Position numbers and translations under genes: made by a program. 64,000 bases of DNA from Serinus canaria. Lineage: Eukaryota; Chordata; Aves; Passeriformes; Fringillidae. The stretch lies in contig NC_066343.1 in the NCBI RefSeq assembly GCF_022539315.1, positions 43,603,433 to 43,667,432 of the forward strand. Direction: 5' to 3'. The notes under the pieces were generated by a model that saw only the letters and a list, made by a program, of their open reading frames with translations, had not been told where the DNA came from and searched no databases. Positions 10,300 through 23,982 of this stretch are shown piece after piece (position 1 is the first letter of the stretch; each line of letters opens with the position of its first letter).

Positions 10300-12832
10300 G
10301 GGCTATCTCAGTCTGCTTCCATGTGCCTGTGTACTAGGGGAGCATCTGTCCCTCCCTGCACCCAGATAAACTCTCCTTGTTTGGTAGGCTTTCAAGTTTG
10401 TTCCTGTTAAATAAATACAAAATGTCTACCATCATTTAGCTCATACAAATTAATTTCCCATGGAAAAGAGAGAGAATTTGAGTCAGAGTAATTTAAATGT
10501 TTCAAGAGAAGTCCTAGCACAGACTGCCCACAGGTGCTCTGCGCTTGGAGTGCCTTTCCACTGGGATTACAGCTGCCTGCGGTCACCACGGTTAAGCTGT
10601 TATGTTGTTTTGGTTTGGGTTTATTTTTTGTTCCTGCATAGACTCTCATCACAAAAAATATTACAGCCTCAAGAAGACAAAGTTCAGTTGCAAAGTTGAG
10701 AATGTAACAGTTCTCAGAACAATTTTTTTAAAAGAGTGTTTGTTTACACAGTACTCAATAAACTCAAGCAAAGGAAAATGTACACTCCAGACCACACAGC
10801 AAAAAAAAAAAGGCAAGAGTTCATTTTAAGGCCACAAGCACACACATGTGAACATGCTAAAACCTTGTTTTTTAAAATGCTGTTAGTAAGCCAAAAGATA
10901 AATTACTGTTACAAAAATGCATTATTTAATCCTGTATTTAAATAGCATTTTATTGTGTGAATAAATTTGTGCTCTAATTCTTGCCACCCATCCAGGATGA
11001 TATTCACTCTCAGATTCATTTTTGGGGAAGACACGGTTTTGGTCTGCAATAAGCTTTAGTCACATAGGGTTTAGAAAAGGAATTAATAATTCTCTTTGCA
11101 AGCAGTGACAATTTATAAGCTTTCAGAAGCAGACATGATTGGCATGTGCTTGGTGGACACTTAAAGAAAACTGTTAGACCTTCCTAACTAACTATCTAAT
11201 TAATTTTTCAGACCTAATAAATCTCTCAATAAAGATTATATTCAAACCTTGGGTCAAGCAAACATCTCCTTTTGCATTTCAAGAGCTAGTAACTGAATAA
11301 GTTCAGTAAGGTGAATACTGTGTATCTGTTTAACATTTTCAGATGCTTCTCTCTGCATAGGCCAGGAAAAGATAAGTGGGCAAAATAGAACCTACTGTAA
11401 GGAAGATAAAAGAAAACATTTCAGAAGTCAGACAGAGAACAAGTTGAAGAGAAAGAGATTTAGATAGGTATATGCAGACTTTGGAAGAAGGCATCACTCA
11501 GAGATGCAAAAGATCTCCTTCTGAGTTTGTAATTTAGGCAGCAGCAGCAGAGGGGAAAGTCTACAGATGAAGAGCTAGACAGCTGTTTAGAGGCATGCAT
11601 AAAAGAGGAATGAGTAAAACTTAAAGCCAGAAAAAGGAGGATTAGATGAAAGCAAAAGGATGGATCTTGGCAAAAAACGAACAAGATATTTTTCTGCCCT
11701 TTGTATTTGCATTATTCTATCCCCTGTAAATACCATGAAACTTGTCTGCAAAAAATATACAACAGGCTTTTAAAATGCTGTTCTTTGTGCAGAATAACAC
11801 AATAATTTCAGGACAATTTAACCTGTTAATTCCAGTTTTAGGTATGGGTTCTGCACCTAATGAGCCAAAGATTTCTGATGGCACAACTCATGTTTCACCT
11901 GATGGACTTCTGTTTTGCTTGGGTTTTTGATTCATTCACTAAACAGGTGGGCAGGGTGTTAAACAGAGTTGTTCTCTTAAGCAGGTTATTGGTGATGCAA
12001 TCTCTCCCACAACACAGAAGTGGAAACAGGGTGAAGAAGCAGTATGGAGGACTCCTTCTCCAGTTTTGGCCTCAGGACCAGTTTTCCAATCCCAGTCGCT
12101 GTTCTAACCTGTGCTTTCTTTCTCTTTACAATTCTGCTCTTCATCAGCATCCAATTCCTTCTTCATAAATTCCATTAAGTCATGACAGACCCCTTCCTGA
12201 GTCTCCTTGAGTGCTTTCCCTCAAGATGATCAAGAATAATTTCAAAACAAAGGCGAGTTTACTATTGATTACTAAGTCATTATTGCACAGGGTTGATGAC
12301 AAAAAGAATTATCAGAATTTCTTTAGCATCCAGTGCAATATTTTTTTTTCTTATTCACAAAACCAAGATAACTTTGTTAAAAAAAAGATTTAAAAAATAC
12401 TGCATACGAGGTAATGGAAAATAACACTCAGCAGTATGTAAGCTTTAAAAAGTTGTCAAGATACTCTTAAATTAACTCTATGATATGCTTAGCTGTATGT
12501 ATACCTGACAATAAGGGATTTTTTTTTCTTACTATCTTAATATGATGATTCTGTCATTCTCTTTATTCTGCATGCCATTAGGTGACACTCACTACTCATA
12601 ACCATGATTCTTAGTATCAGAAAGAAGACATATTTCTTATTCATATGTTTATTAAAGAATTTAATACAAGAAAGTTTAATCTCAGATTTTCAATTCTACA
12701 GAATTAATCCATTAATACATCCTGAAATCATAGCATATTAAGACTGAAAATCAGAGAATAAACAAGAGTAGCCCTCAGGAATCTCTGATCCAAGAGATCA
12801 TGGTAGAGGAATGTTGGAAGGAACACTTTTTC
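10300..12832. other. AT-rich non-coding stretch
   Basis: No exon or repeat was recognised apart from a short A-run at 10800-10811. Small ORFs here look random. Confidence 0.55.
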
Positions 12833-14305
12833 TCGGTCAAAGATTATCAGATTAGAGAACCCCTAGGCAAACATAGCATCAACCAGTCCATGTGTCCTGA
12901 ACAGGATGCATCCATGAATGCTGAAAGAGCTGGTGAACACCATAGGTGGGCCATTTATGGTCATCCTTGAAAGGTTACAGAGGATCAGGAGAGGTGCCTC
13001 AGGACTGGAAAAGAAGCAAATGTCACCCCAGTCTTCACAAAGGGCAAGAAGGAGGATGCAGGACCTGCCAGTCCACCTCACCTCAATCCCTGAAAAGGTG
13101 ATGGAGTACCTCATTCTGGAGGCCATCTCTATCCGCATGGATGACAAGAAGGAGATCAGGATGGAGTCAGCATGGATTCAGCAAAGGGACATCATGCATG
13201 GCCAATCTGATTGCTTTCCACAGTGGAACAACTGCCTGCATCGATGGATGAAGGGAGAGCAGTGGATATTGTTCTACCTGGACTTCTGATCTGTCTCCCA
13301 CAACAGCCTCATAGGCAAACTCAGGAAGGGAACAGCCTGGATGAGGGGACACAGAGGTGAACTGAGAACTGTCTGAACCCAGAGGATTGTTATGAGTGGC
13401 ACAAGGTCTGATTGGAGGCCTGTCACGAGTGGTGACTGCCCAGATTCAAGAGTAGGCCTGGTATTGTTTAACTTCTCCACCAGTGCCTTGGATGAAGGGG
13501 CAGTGCCCCCTCAGCCAGCTCACTGATGGATGGCACAGAGCTGGGAGCAGTGGCCGATACCCCAGAGGGCCGTGCTGCCCTTCAGAGGGGGGAGAGAGGG
13601 GCAGGGAAGAACTGTCTGAAATTCAGCAAAGGCACATGCAGGGTCCTGCACGTGGGGAGGAAGAACCCCAGGCACCAGCACAGGCTGGCTCTGACCTGCT
13701 GGAAAGCAGCTCTGAGGAGAAGGACCTGGGGTTCCTGGCAGAGAGCAAGCTGTCCATGAGCCAGCAGTGTGTCCTGGTGGCCAAGAAGGACAATGGTGTC
13801 CTGGGATGCACTGGGAAGAGCAGTGCCAGCAGGGTGGGGGAGGTGATCCTGCCCCTTTATCAGCCCTGGTGAGGCACACCTGGAGTGCTGTGTCCAGTTC
13901 TGGGCTCCTCAGGAAAAAAGAGACACAGAGCTGCTGGAGCAGGTCCAGCAGAGGGTGACGTAGGTGATTAAGGGACTGGAGCATCTCTCATACAAAGAAA
14001 GGCTGGCCTATAACAATCTGAAGAGAGAGTCTCAGTGGATGGATTCAGGCTCTGCTTGGTGATGCCAAGCAATAGGACAAGAGACATGATACACATGAAG
14101 CTCCAACTCAACATGAGGAAGAGACTCTTTACTGTGCAGGTGACTGGAACAGATTACAGAGAGTGGTTTTGAAGTCTCCCTCACTGGAGATACTCAAGAA
14201 GAGTCCAGATGTGATCCTGTGCAATGCACTCTGAGAAGATCCGGCTTGTGCATGCATGTTGAACTACTCTGGTCCTTTCTAACCTGACTATCTCTGTGAT
14301 TCTGA
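12833..14305 (+). mobile_element. CR1 LINE copy, 5'-truncated and inactive
   Basis: The plus strand follows the CR1 ORF2 consensus from the start of the reverse-transcriptase region (CCCCAGTCTTCACAAAGGGC near 13026) through thumb and C-terminal parts to the CR1 tail ending CTCTGTGATTCTG near 14305. It is about 1.47 kb, against about 4.5 kb for a complete element. It abuts a minus-strand CR1 piece on its right. Confidence 0.9.
12918..14200 (+). pseudogene. CR1 reverse-transcriptase remnant, catalytic motifs lost
   Basis: Readable pieces, in shifting frames, include IPEKVMEYLILEAIS near 13085, LFYLDF near 13270, NCLKFSKGTCRVLH near 13610-13650, LLESSSEEKDLG near 13700 and KKDNGVLGC near 13790. 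Two key motifs are broken. The segment after YLDF lacks the SKAFD residues (an apparent deletion of about a dozen bases at 13288). The FADD catalytic box is replaced by unrelated codons near 13520. It cannot have retrotransposition activity. Confidence 0.82.
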
Positions 14306-14560
14306 GGCTTTTCTTCTTCTAGATGACCAGATCCAATTTTCTGTGTTTCTTCATATGAAAGTTCCTCTAGCTCCATCCAGCACTTCATTGGACCCTCTCC
14401 TATATTTGTATAGGTGTCTTTTGCCACGGAGCCCAGAACTCAACACTTGAGGTATGACCTCACCAGTGCTTTGTAGATGGGAAGGATCACCTCCCTCAAA
14501 CTGCTGGCAACACTCCTCCTATGGTAGCTGAGGACGCTGCCTTCTTTCCTGCAAATTGTG
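14306..14560 (-). mobile_element. Short CR1 LINE fragment, reverse orientation
   Basis: The plus strand reads GGAGCCCAGAACTCAACACT, CCTCACCAGTGCTTTGTAG, AGGATCACCTCCCTC and CTGGCAACACTCCTCCTATG. This is the complement of the CR1 ORF2 C-terminal region, the same section that occurs antisense near 3150-3200. It joins the end of the plus-strand CR1 without a gap, giving a tail-to-tail pair. Confidence 0.8.
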
Positions 14561-17448
14561 TGAATACCAATGAGTTCACTGGTATTGAATTAATTGAGTT
14601 CATTGTCTTGAATGAGAATATTCTAGAGTATTCAAAGTCCTAAAGAAGAAGATTGTCGTGATTTTGAGAGAACCTCAGTCTGTTTCAATGCTATGAATCT
14701 CCTTTTTTACTAAAACTGAACATCATACAGGCTAATGCCTGTATTAATATTAATGTCAGGTACTAGTACATATATATGAAACATATCTCTTGACACACCT
14801 GCTAGGGCAGGATGCTTATAGAATGTCAGCTAAAGACATTAGTAAGGACTAATTTTTGAAGCACTTTGGGGCTGGACAACCATTGAAATCCTTGGAAAAC
14901 ACATGCCAGAAGTTAAAGTCATGTAGAGTCACCAGTAAAATGGAATAGAGATTTCAAACATTTTAAAACTCTGTTTAGAAAGAGAACAATCTTAGCTTCA
15001 TCTTCATAGGAGATAAAACACTTATCTTCTTCTGTAACCCACCTGCTGACAATTGCTCACAAGAACCTTTCAACATGTCATACTATCCAGAAGTGAAAAC
15101 TGACCGAACATTAGATAAGCGAGTAGAAAGTAATTATATACATTGCTAATGGCTTTAAATAGGTTTGAAATACAGTTTATGAAATATTGCAGGTAGAAAT
15201 GCAATGTGATCTTCATAAAAACACTCAAGAAGATGAAGATGAATAAACTGTAGATATAAGAAATTACTAATCTGCTGTTCTCTCAGAATTAGTTTTAAGA
15301 CATTTGCTGATCAAGGTTCTTTTTTTCACATTCCCAGTTTTATGACAGAATCATAAATAATGCAGTACTATCATCTTTTTTATACTCTATACTGTATGTT
15401 TGTCCTTCATAGGCTTCCCAAGGGCTAACTAAAGCATGCTTTGAAATAATTAGAAATACACAGCTGATTTCTTTTCTGGCTTATTGCTCTACACCAAGAA
15501 TCCTTTCACCCCTCCAAAAATGTGACGGCCTTAATTTTACCATAGTTCAACAGCAACTGTTAAACATTTGTAATTCAAGACTTCAGAGAGACATTGGTTG
15601 ATATATCAGCCATTTGTTCCCAAGAGTAAATCTCACCTTTATTTCAAAAACAGAGTTTATGTGGGACAAAGCAGATAAATTTAAAGTGCAAAAGTGAAGT
15701 GCAAAAGTATTCAGAAGAAAATGAAGTTCTCTTCCTACACATTAGTATAGAAACTCCAACACAAATTCCTTTTCTGTAGTAGTGGTTGGAAACCGCTTCA
15801 ATTAAACAATGGATTTGATTTGAAAAGCAAAACTGTACTGCATAATCTAAGAAATCATGACAAAAATCTCGAGAAGAAGAGAGAATCTGAGAAAAAAGAT
15901 TTAGAGAGCCTAGATAAAAATCTAGAGAAATACATACTTTGTTCAGATTTCACACTGGAATGTGAAACAAAGATTAGTTAATATTTAGATATAGATCATA
16001 TAAATCAAAATATTAAAAACATCAAAGACAGAAAAATGAAAATTAGTAAATTCATATTCTTTATTTTTGACATAGTAATCTTGAATTAAAAAGCTTGAAA
16101 TATATTAAATTTATATGAATTTTCTGATATACAGAAGAGAACTGCTGAAAACTAAGAGATTTTCTATTCTTTTTAAGATAAATTTCCATACCACTTCAGT
16201 ATCTGTGATAATGGCTGCCATTCTATTTCCAGCACTTACCTGAGTAATGATGGCTGAGTTTTATACATTAACTGTGTGCTGGAAAGAAGTATATTATTTT
16301 TTGTATTACTGCATAGAAATGAGACAACTATACACTAGGGGTCTTTAAACTCTTGCCATTTTTCAGGCAGGGAATATTCTACCTAACAGATGAATTACAC
16401 TAAACAACATTATATTTCTCTCTATTTCTGACTTCAGTTTTTAAAACTAAAGAAAACAGCTGCTCATCCAGCAATACAGGTGGAATGGAAATGTCTCTCA
16501 CAGCTTTGTTTTTTTCTTAACCATTAGGATGTAGAGGAAACTAGTCTATTTTACATTTAAGAAGAGTAAAATGTATGATCTAATAGGGAAGAATTCCACC
16601 TGCCTACCATTAACTTATAAATTATAAAGACTGGTAAAAAAAATAAAAGATAATACAAAATGTAAAAATAAACAAAAGGAAAAAAATTTAAATGCTGCTT
16701 CTTTACTTCTGGCAGCTAAGGAGATAATGATAAATACACATAAACACACAAAACCACATCTGTTTTGAAATGTGATTGGGACAGAATTCTTACTGCCACA
16801 TTTATCATAGAGAAAACCTTGCATTTACAGAAAGAATTGAAATGCTGGATACAGAAGGATTTCTGACCATCTTTAGCAACAGTCTTTTTTCACTAGCTGG
16901 AATTGTTGTTCACCTTCAGGGAAGAATGAAGCAAATAATATTGCCTGAACAAAGACAGTTTGTCTGTCAAAAAGCTTTTCCTTTACAGTCATCAAGACTG
17001 CAGGGCATATTTTTAATGTCAATGCTCAGTTCACTCTTTGCTCGGAAAAGAGAGTTCTTCAGGTGTTTTGTCCCAAACCAGAAAACAAATCTGCAAAAAT
17101 AATGTCAATGATACACTGAATGTTCAATGTCTGGCAAAGAAGAAGCTAGAACACTTTTGATACACATGCAGTGAGCTGGTGTAGAGGACTAAATTTGTGT
17201 GAGTGTGAAATGAGAAAACTTTAGATGACATGATGGAAGAATAGATACTTTTAACACAGATATTATTATAGGTTTATTCCTATTTGTGATCAAAATGTGG
17301 TTTGAACATATTTTATCATCTTCTGGTGAGAGCTACTCCAGTTCATGCCAGAAGAGGGGGGTCTTCTCTTTCACCACAACTACCTGGGCATAGTAACTGT
17401 TTGTCTTGGGTTGGACTACCCTTGTTTTCACAGTTTGTCCGGACTGGA

Positions 17449-17463
17449 AAAAAAAAAAAAAAA
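17449..17463. repeat. Poly(A) run (15)
   Basis: Uninterrupted A tract after CCGGACTGG. Confidence 0.9.
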
Positions 17464-20400
17464 GACTTAGCGTTCCAGATGTGACTTACAAATAAAAGCA
17501 CCTTCACTAAGTCTGTGTGTTTTTACATGTGCACAGTGTGTTTTTTCATAACAACCCTGAAAAGGCAGTAGCAGCCTGAAATTCCTTAAAAATTACCCTG
17601 CATTAGACCTGATGTTCAGATTATGACAGAGAGGTAGGAGGAATTCATAATACAAGAAGTTAAGGACATGTTTTGATAGTGACATAGTAGGGCTACTCAT
17701 AGGTTTTAAGGCTATCTTATTAGATTCTATATTTAATTCTAATTTTTTTAATGTAGCACAACTAACACCACCTTTTCTATAATCCTCTTACAAATATGCT
17801 GTATGGCAGTCTGAGGAATGTCTGACTTTTTCTGTCTGGACTTAAGAGGTAAGAAGGCTTTTGGGAAGCATTTTTGAGTGAAAAGGAAGATGCATGCCTT
17901 TTATATTTTTTTCTCAGCACGCAGCATGGAAAGATATTTAGAGATGCAATAAAAAGTGAAAAAATGCTAATAATAATCATAATAATCCTAAAGAGGATGA
18001 GAAGAGATATCCACATTGTGTGATTTTAAGAGATATTCAAATACTATAGCAGAGGTGGAAAACAAGGGATTTGATCAGATCACCTCACAAAGACAGTGCC
18101 ATTAGCAGGCTTTTTGAGAAAAAATCGGTCTGAATTACCATATCCATATCAGATCCATGACCTGAATAGACCACATAACCACAATAACAGGTGTTTCAAC
18201 TTCTGTAGCCAGATAAAATATTGGTTTGACCATTTCAGCCATTACATTATTCAAATAAACTGAATGCTCCTGAAACACTGTAGGAGTTTAAAAATATACA
18301 ACAACTGTCTTTATAAAACTTGTTATAGCCTGGGTAGCATCCAGCTGGGTAGAATGGTAAATGGCCACCACCACTGCTATGGTAGAAGGTCCTTGGAGAC
18401 ATAATTAAAAGTCTAAAGAGGAAATGATCACACTGTTGGAAAGAAAGAAAAAAAGAAAGCCCACTAAGGGACAGAGATCAAATATAACAATATTTTATTC
18501 AATTCCATTAAACATAACAATTAAACCCCAATATTTTAGTTCCTACAGAAAGCCAATTCTGAACCAGTTTTGTAGGTACAATGCACATTATATTTAAATA
18601 AATCCTTTCAGATGGGTTTGCCAAGACAGTTTGCAGGTATTATTTGCAGAGATCAGTTAATCAGCTTGAGCCAAAGAGATCCATTGAGGTTTGAGCTCTG
18701 TTTTAAAACCTGAAGTATGTTTTCCATCTTTCCCCTTCATGGGCAACACTCAGTTTTATCTTTGAGGAGTGTAGCAGCCTCAAAGAGAGAGCAAGAGAGA
18801 GATACAACAGCTTCAAATAAATTTGAGTTGTCAGGCCACAGGTCAGCGGTCTAAGACCTCAGGAGGTGAGCTGCAGGCACACAGTCAACAGACCTAGAAA
18901 GTGCATGTTCTGTACTGCACTACTGTTTTTCAAGTCAAAATGTATTCTTGCAAGAACAGTAAAACTAAGTGTTGCTTGTACCACTCTTTAAGCAATATTG
19001 TGTGAGGCAGCAAAGCACTAGTAAGAATGCTGCCTTTAGCATTTTGCACAAGCTGGAGGTAATAGAAGGGTGTATCTCAAAGCAGTCCACCTCAGCACCT
19101 ATACAGCTCCTAAAGCATACAACAGTCTCAGCTTAACAGCAGACAGCTCAGGCTACGGACTATGAATATTTCTAAGCTACAAAGCAAGAGTATTATGTCA
19201 ATGTGGCCCTAATGGAAGCAAAAATCCTAAAGAGATAACTAAAATGTTTCTAAAGTAGCAGGTCAAAAGAAACCCACAAGGTCTTGACATGAGGTCAGAA
19301 TGTGACATTCGTATTTCTTCTATTTTCAGTACAGAAGGGGCAAAAACTAATACATAGTATCAATCAAATGAGGAATGAATACTAAAGTAGCTTAAAAAAA
19401 GACATTGAGTTAATCTAATTTCAAGTGTTTTAAAAAACAGAAATAGAAATAAATGCCAGGGATGTGTCAAATAAAAAGAAATGGAAAAAAATGTGGCATC
19501 TTTGACAACTTGTGTGGCAGCACAGAAACATGAACATAATGACATATGTGGAGATCTCAGGAAAGTCTGTACACAAATCCTATGACAGCAAGCTATCAAA
19601 ATAAGATTAAAAAAATGGATGAAAACTAATGCTTTGAGATAGAAAGGTTACACAGATAGATAGTAAATTTCTTTTACTTTGGTTAGTGAACTAATGTACT
19701 TAAAATTCCCATAGGAACCTCAGTGAGAAGAATCTTGCCCAAGAATTTACACTCAAAAAAATAAAGATATGACAAAGGTGATAATCTCCTTGGATACTGA
19801 CCTCTCTGAAAAAAAATATTGAAAAGTTTATTATTTACAAAATGATGTCTCTATAAGTAAATTAATTAAATTCACCAAAGAAAATGTGTGTAGTGAGAAC
19901 ACGTGTTTTCTGTAGTGAATTTTATTAATTTTATAAATTAATATCTAATATTAATATTAGAGAACACATAAAGCATCAGGAAAAATCTGCTGAGAAAATT
20001 CTGATCCTATCAGCTTCTTCAGGATGAGAATTTGTCCCACTGAGAAAATTAAATGAGGGGGTGGCACCATAGAGAAAAGATCCAATACTAGCTAAGTGAA
20101 CTGAAACAAATGAATTGGAAAACACCAAATAAACTCATATAACTAGTATGGGAAATAAAAATTCCTCCCACAAGCCTGCCTTGTATGTTGGAAAAAACTG
20201 AGAAAACAAAATGATTTGTGATAGAGATTGAATTACATTTGAGTAAGTAATGCTGCAAGTATCATTATTCATGAGAATCTCTTCATCAAATTTTCTTTTA
20301 TACAACATAACATTTCACTTCTGCCATTAAAAGTAAGGTAAAGAAAAAATAGTCACATATGCAGAAGTTTCTTTAGAAAAAGCTAGAAAATTTATCTGAA

Positions 20401-20921
20401 AATTCAGTCAGAAGAGAGAAGGGAGAACAGAAGGTAACACCCCTTTTTACAGTGTCACTATAGACATGGAGTTAGTTCTGGAAACTGGTTTGTTCTAAAA
20501 CACTTGTGCCAGCATCCAAGGAGATTATCAGTTTTGGCAGGAAAACTGAAAGGAATAGGGATCTTTTTTAAAAAGAAAAAAAATTTAATGGTTCATTTAC
20601 TAGTGAGAAAAAAGAAGGACATTAGGAACAGGAACATCCAGAACTATGTAGCTCGATAAAGAAAGAAATATGAAGAATTCAATGTTCAGTATAAAACCCA
20701 TGCATCTGTTTTGAAAATAATTTATCATAAATGAACTGGGTTCAGAATAAGAGATGCTTCAAAAATTACTGTGTTGATATTGCTTCAAAACACTTTCCAT
20801 AGCAATTCCATAGCTAGAAGTATGTTGTGGGTTTTTTAATTCCTTGATCTAAAAAATCTAAGTTTTTAAACCTCAGCCTTCTACAAAATGCTTACTATCT
20901 GGATTTTTTTAGGCTTAATAC

Positions 20922-20959
20922 ATGGTCATACAGACTTCCTATGGTCATACAGACTTACT
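20922..20959. repeat. 19-bp tandem duplication
   Basis: ATGGTCATACAGACTTCCT is followed directly by ATGGTCATACAGACTTACT. Two copies with a single difference suggest a recent local duplication. Confidence 0.9.
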
Positions 20960-23778
20960 AAAACAGATTTTCCAAATTTAGATCATAGTTTCTTCATGGT
21001 ATTTAGTCAAACAATCTGATGAAAACAATAACTTGGGCCCATTTGGCCCTGCAGTTGTATTGTATGATTTATGAAGCATCATAGATAAACACATGTTTCT
21101 GTTCAATGCACATGAATGTCAGGTTTATGTCTTGGGTTTGACAAACACCATGAGCCACATTGTGTTGCTATTTTCTTTTAATCACCTAACCTGGGAGTCA
21201 AACTACTTGGAATCAGCCACAATAGCAGATTGAAATACACTGAAAACTGGAAACCTGATGAAAAGTTATTCTGAATTCTAGCTAGACCAGTAGACTGTAA
21301 CTTTTTTGATTACACACCACTATATAATTTATAGATTATAAACATGCACTACTATATTAATATATTATATATAAATTTTTTAAAGTTTAAATCAAAATTT
21401 AAGAAAGGATGATATAAAGACAATTTAAGTACTTTATTTTTATTTACTAATGGTACAAGATGTACTTTCTTCCTGCACCCCAGTGTATTCTCTTGTGACC
21501 ACGATACTTTGGAGGCCCCCAGACTAGACTGCTGAGGCGTGACAGAAATTTTGTACAGGACTGGTTGCTTTAACCTCATCTGAATGGGGTCTAAGTTACA
21601 CCCTCATGCAGAAGCAGCGCCTTCTGGCTCATTTCTTTTTTCTCCAACCCTAACTATGTAGCAGTTTACAGAGCTGTTGCAAGCAGACTGTATCTATTGC
21701 CTCTGCAGCTCATGCTGTCCCCTGTGTTGGCAATTAGCAATCATAGTCTTAATTAGCTTGACCCACCTGGCTATTTTGCTGCTAATAAATCAATTAATTC
21801 AAATCACATGGAGGAACTTCTGTGTAGTACCATAGCCTAATCACTACTGGTCATCCTTGTATGTGACTTTTTTTTTATGTGCTAGAAAAACTTAGTATCC
21901 AGGCTGAATTTGTATTCTCCACTGAGAGGCAGCCTGTCAAGCAAGTGTGGAGTGTGGTTAGTATTTTTAATGTATATAGGGATTTGGCAAAAGCCTCAGC
22001 AGAGTGCAAAGGAGAAACTTGGGATGTGAGCTATAAACACTTTGGCACACTGAATTGGATAATCTTTACTTCCCCCTGAATTGTGTGGATACTGCTCATT
22101 TGGGGTCTCTGTTTACTCAGGAGCCTCTGTTACTATGCTAGATACTAGTTTTTGATATAAGAAACAGAAGCTTCTAAAACCAGGGTATTGTTGTGATTGG
22201 GATCTCTGAGGAATTTCTTTTTTTATTATTATTTTTTTATTTTTTTATTCCCCCTAGAAATAGCTGCTCCCTTGGTGGCTATTAAAGTGTGTGATCTTGT
22301 ACTTATATTCAAAGATGTCCCCTTTCTGTTCTCTTTCTGGAAAGCAATTGCCTGACTCTTTCTTTATTCACCTTTCTTAGCCAGTATCAAGAGGAAACAG
22401 TCAAAAAATACACTGTAACTAAAGACATTTTACTGTCTGGCCTTTTCTTCTTAAGCACAACTGTTTTTTGCAGTTGGCCTCATGTCAGTCCTGCAGAGTT
22501 CTGAGAAATGTGCTTTTTCTGTCAGCATCATTGTTTTCCTTGTCTTCTCCTCTCACATAAGGAGCCTGAATATCACTTTGCCTTCAGCGAGATTTTCACT
22601 AAACCCACTTTTTCTCACCAAAAATCAAGAATCTTCTCTTCTATATTGACACACCTTCACTTCCAGAATAAAAAAATATTGCAATGTTGCTGGAAAGTGT
22701 GGAAGGACATGAAGGATACAGCAACTGTGGAACAGTTGAGCTGTTGGTCACAGGTACAGATGTTCACAGTGAGAAATTTTTGCCACTCTGTGAAAACCTT
22801 GAGCAAATACCCAAGAAGAATCCTTGTTTTCATTTTCTTACTACTTGCTCTGACTAGATACTAACCAGCCTGAAGGTATATAGAAAAACTGTGTGTTCAG
22901 GGAGGTGAAAGAAAGCAGACACAAAGATTAACCAGGAGGTCAGAGGCTTATCAAGACAAGGCCTTTTAGCCAAGGACATAGCAGTCCACAGGAATTTGAG
23001 TTTCTGAGGAGTAGAATCAGCACTATTTTGAGTAGAAAAAAGCCTGATAGTTTATGTCCTTGAAGCTTTGTTTCTTGTAATGCTGCACTGACATTGACAG
23101 GTTTCTAACAAGTGAATAACCTCGTCAACTTTTCAACTTCAGAAGTGATGGAATGACCTTTTATAAAATAAGGAATACTTTCAACTCGTGCCTTTCATAG
23201 GCAGTATGATAGAATACAGAACAAATTCTGCAGGCTTCTATACCTCTCTTCTAGGTCCCCTCTCAAGCTGAGTACTCTCTGACTCTCAGTTGATTTCTGA
23301 GCTTTTTCTTCTCTGCTGCCCTCTGCATTACTTAAGTATTTGTGTTTGTGGCAGCTCTTTGGTCTCTTCATGTTATCTTTCCTCTGATATTTAATGGGTA
23401 CATAAAATCTATGAAAATGGCTTCTTTGAAACATAGACTAAAAATTTCTAGGACTTCTAGCAGACTAAATGTTTCAGCATGTGGATTCTCTCCAAATGTT
23501 TTCCATAATCAGTGACCCTACAAGTAATCCTAACATGATCTTTTTTTCTGCTAGTATCAGTCTCTCAGCAGTTAACTAAATGCCTCTCTCTTCTCTCTGA
23601 CTTCTGTCTATTTGTGCCACGTGACATTATTCCTGATGGATTCATCTTCTCTTCTACATCCCCATTGAAATTTGTCATGTCATTTGCTTCAGATTTTCTG
23701 CTTTTCTATCCATATTTCTCCAACCACTTGTAATCTGCTACCTTGCAGATTTTCCCCTAAATTGAACACCTTTATACT

Positions 23779-23803
23779 GGAAGGGAGGAAGGGAGGGAGG
23801 GAG
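23779..23803. repeat. GGAA/GGGA purine microsatellite
   Basis: Consecutive GGGA and GGAA units on the plus strand. Confidence 0.85.
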
Positions 23804-23965
23804 TTTTTATAAACCTTTCTGTTGTTCCGAAGTCTTTTGATCACTGGTCATATTCTGAAGTAATATAAAGGAAATGGACCTAGAGTAGATAGCAAATTGA
23901 TTGGGAGCCTTTTTTGCTCCCAAACTCTGGAAAGGCAAATATTTCCTGGTTTGATTTAAATAGGG

Positions 23966-23982
23966 TTTTTTTTTTTTTTTTT
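23966..23982. repeat. Poly(T) run (17)
   Basis: Uninterrupted T tract. Confidence 0.9.

Noticed and set aside
13483..13984. 129- and 154-codon overlapping ORFs on opposite strands
   Set aside because: Both lie in the CR1 copy at 12833-14305. The plus frame is partly ORF2 and the minus one is its shadow.
16776..17102. 108-codon plus-strand ORF
   Set aside because: Looks like chance coding in AT-rich sequence; no motif, repeat or splice structure supports it.
21400..21600. Minus-strand ORF with slightly CpG-richer sequence, possible processed pseudogene
   Set aside because: No protein family recognised, no poly(A) tail and no intact borders.
22508..22864. 118-codon plus-strand ORF
   Set aside because: Biased to F/H/L/C as expected of T-rich DNA, with no domain and no upstream promoter or splice evidence.
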